Source: Acidobacteriota bacterium (GTDB lineage Bacteria; Actinomycetota; Acidimicrobiia; Spongiisociales; UBA5794). Taken from it: a DNA stretch of 6,520 nucleotides. The notes under the pieces were generated by a model. It was not told the DNA's origin. It did no database searches and worked only from the letters and a program-made list of their open reading frames with translations. Positions within the stretch are counted from its first letter, which is position 1; each line of letters starts with the position of its first letter. Made by a program: the position numbers and the translations under genes. Below are positions 5,918 through 6,520 of the stretch, in pieces. The DNA is taken from NCBI GenBank assembly GCA_004356175.1, contig SMXV01000040.1, positions 1 to 6,520 on the forward strand, written 5' to 3'.

Positions 5918-6520
5918 GCGTCGTCGATATAATTGTGCTTGCTGCAGGTTCGGGAACCAGGTTTGGCGATACCAAGCAGTTCCGTGAGTTGAGTCCTGGC
6001 GTTCGGCTGATTGATGCGGCCGTTGGCACTGCTTCCTCTCTGCCGGGAAGGACCATCCTGGTGTTACCGCCGGGATTCGTGTGGGATGGAAGAGAGGTGG
6101 ATGCGACGGTGGTCGGTGGCTCCAGTCGCGTCGATTCCGTCGCGAGCGGCTTGACCGCCCTGTCAGATGAATCAGAGGTTGTGGTGGTACATGACGCCGC
6201 CCACCCACTTGCGCCGCGAAAGGTCTTCGAAGAGGTCATCAAAGCCGTCCTCAAGGGAGCCGATGCTGCGGTGCCAATGCTGCCCCTTGGTGATGTGGTC
6301 AAGCGGAGAGATCAACGGGGACAGCTCGTGACTTTGGGTCGAGATGGCCTGGGTCTGGCTCAAGTGCCCATGGCCTTCTCGACCGATGCGCTGTTGGCGG
6401 CACATTCCGCCGGGCCGAGTAGAGATGGGCCGGTTTGGGATGATTCGGTGCTGGTTGAATTGAACGAGGGCAGAGTTGTTGCGGTCGAAGGTTCGAGCAA
6501 GAACATCCATGTCGTGACTC
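5914..6520 (+). CDS. IspD-like cytidylyltransferase with altered substrate site, partial at window edge
   Basis: The first 202 residues of a protein of the IspD/TarI class, which transfers CMP from CTP to a phosphorylated polyol. IVLAAGSGTRFG (7-18) with Arg16 and Lys21 is the CTP loop, GGSSRVDSVASGL is at 68-80, VVHDAAHP at 91-98, and GSSKNIHVVT at 193-202. Compared with E. coli IspD from memory, the MEP-contacting positions differ: Arg109 is His97, Thr140 is Val128, Thr165 is Val151 and Lys213 is His199, while Asp106 (Asp94) and Arg157 (Arg143) are kept. The loop between Arg16 and Lys21 is also two residues shorter than in E. coli. It therefore probably does not serve isoprenoid synthesis but activates another substrate for glycan assembly. 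The TTG start overlaps the previous stop as TTGA, which suggests translational coupling. AAGGGA at 5906-5911 is unusually close. Confidence 0.86.
   Translation, partial: MSVVDIIVLAAGSGTRFGDTKQFRELSPGVRLIDAAVGTASSLPGRTILVLPPGFVWDGREVDATVVGGSSRVDSVASGLTALSDESEVVVVHDAAHPLAPRKVFEEVIKAVLKGADAAVPMLPLGDVVKRRDQRGQLVTLGRDGLGLAQVPMAFSTDALLAAHSAGPSRDGPVWDDSVLVELNEGRVVAVEGSSKNIHVVT

Noticed and set aside
1..6520. CRISPR array, tRNA or rRNA genes
   Set aside because: No regularly spaced repeats and no recognisable tRNA or rRNA sequence were seen on either strand by eye.

Overview
The window looks like chromosomal DNA from a moderately GC-rich bacterium. The IS fragments and the use of GTG and TTG starts recall Actinobacteriota. 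This is only an impression, because no rRNA or marker gene is present.

The layout has two halves. Positions 1-116 hold the last 37 codons of an ABC-transporter ATPase. From there to about 1720 lies a graveyard of insertion-sequence debris. An IS110-type transposase C-terminus (minus strand) is broken by a 19-bp tandem duplication. An IS256-type transposase N-terminus (minus strand) keeps its terminal end. An IS3-type integrase C-terminus (plus strand) keeps only the last two residues of its DDE triad. No intact transposase is present. The long open frame at 678-1673 is an artefact that runs antisense through the IS256 piece and then into the IS3 piece.

From 1930 to the right edge, five plus-strand genes form an apparent operon for a CDP-activated 6-deoxysugar, of the kind found in O-antigen, capsule or other surface-glycan loci. 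They are rfbF (glucose-1-phosphate cytidylyltransferase), a predicted homoserine-dehydrogenase-like oxidoreductase with a C-terminal SAF-like domain, rfbG (CDP-glucose 4,6-dehydratase), an RmlC/RfbC-type sugar epimerase starting at a GTG, and an IspD-like cytidylyltransferase cut by the window edge. RfbF and RfbG would make CDP-4-dehydro-6-deoxyglucose. The epimerase probably acts on that ketosugar rather than on a dTDP sugar.

The two unusual members are the most interesting part. The SAF oxidoreductase has no assigned step in known CDP-deoxysugar pathways. The IspD-like protein keeps the CTP-binding signature but has changed at least four of the positions that hold methylerythritol phosphate in the E. 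coli enzyme, so it probably activates a different phosphorylated alcohol or sugar. Together they suggest a second CDP-linked or modified building block made beside the deoxysugar.
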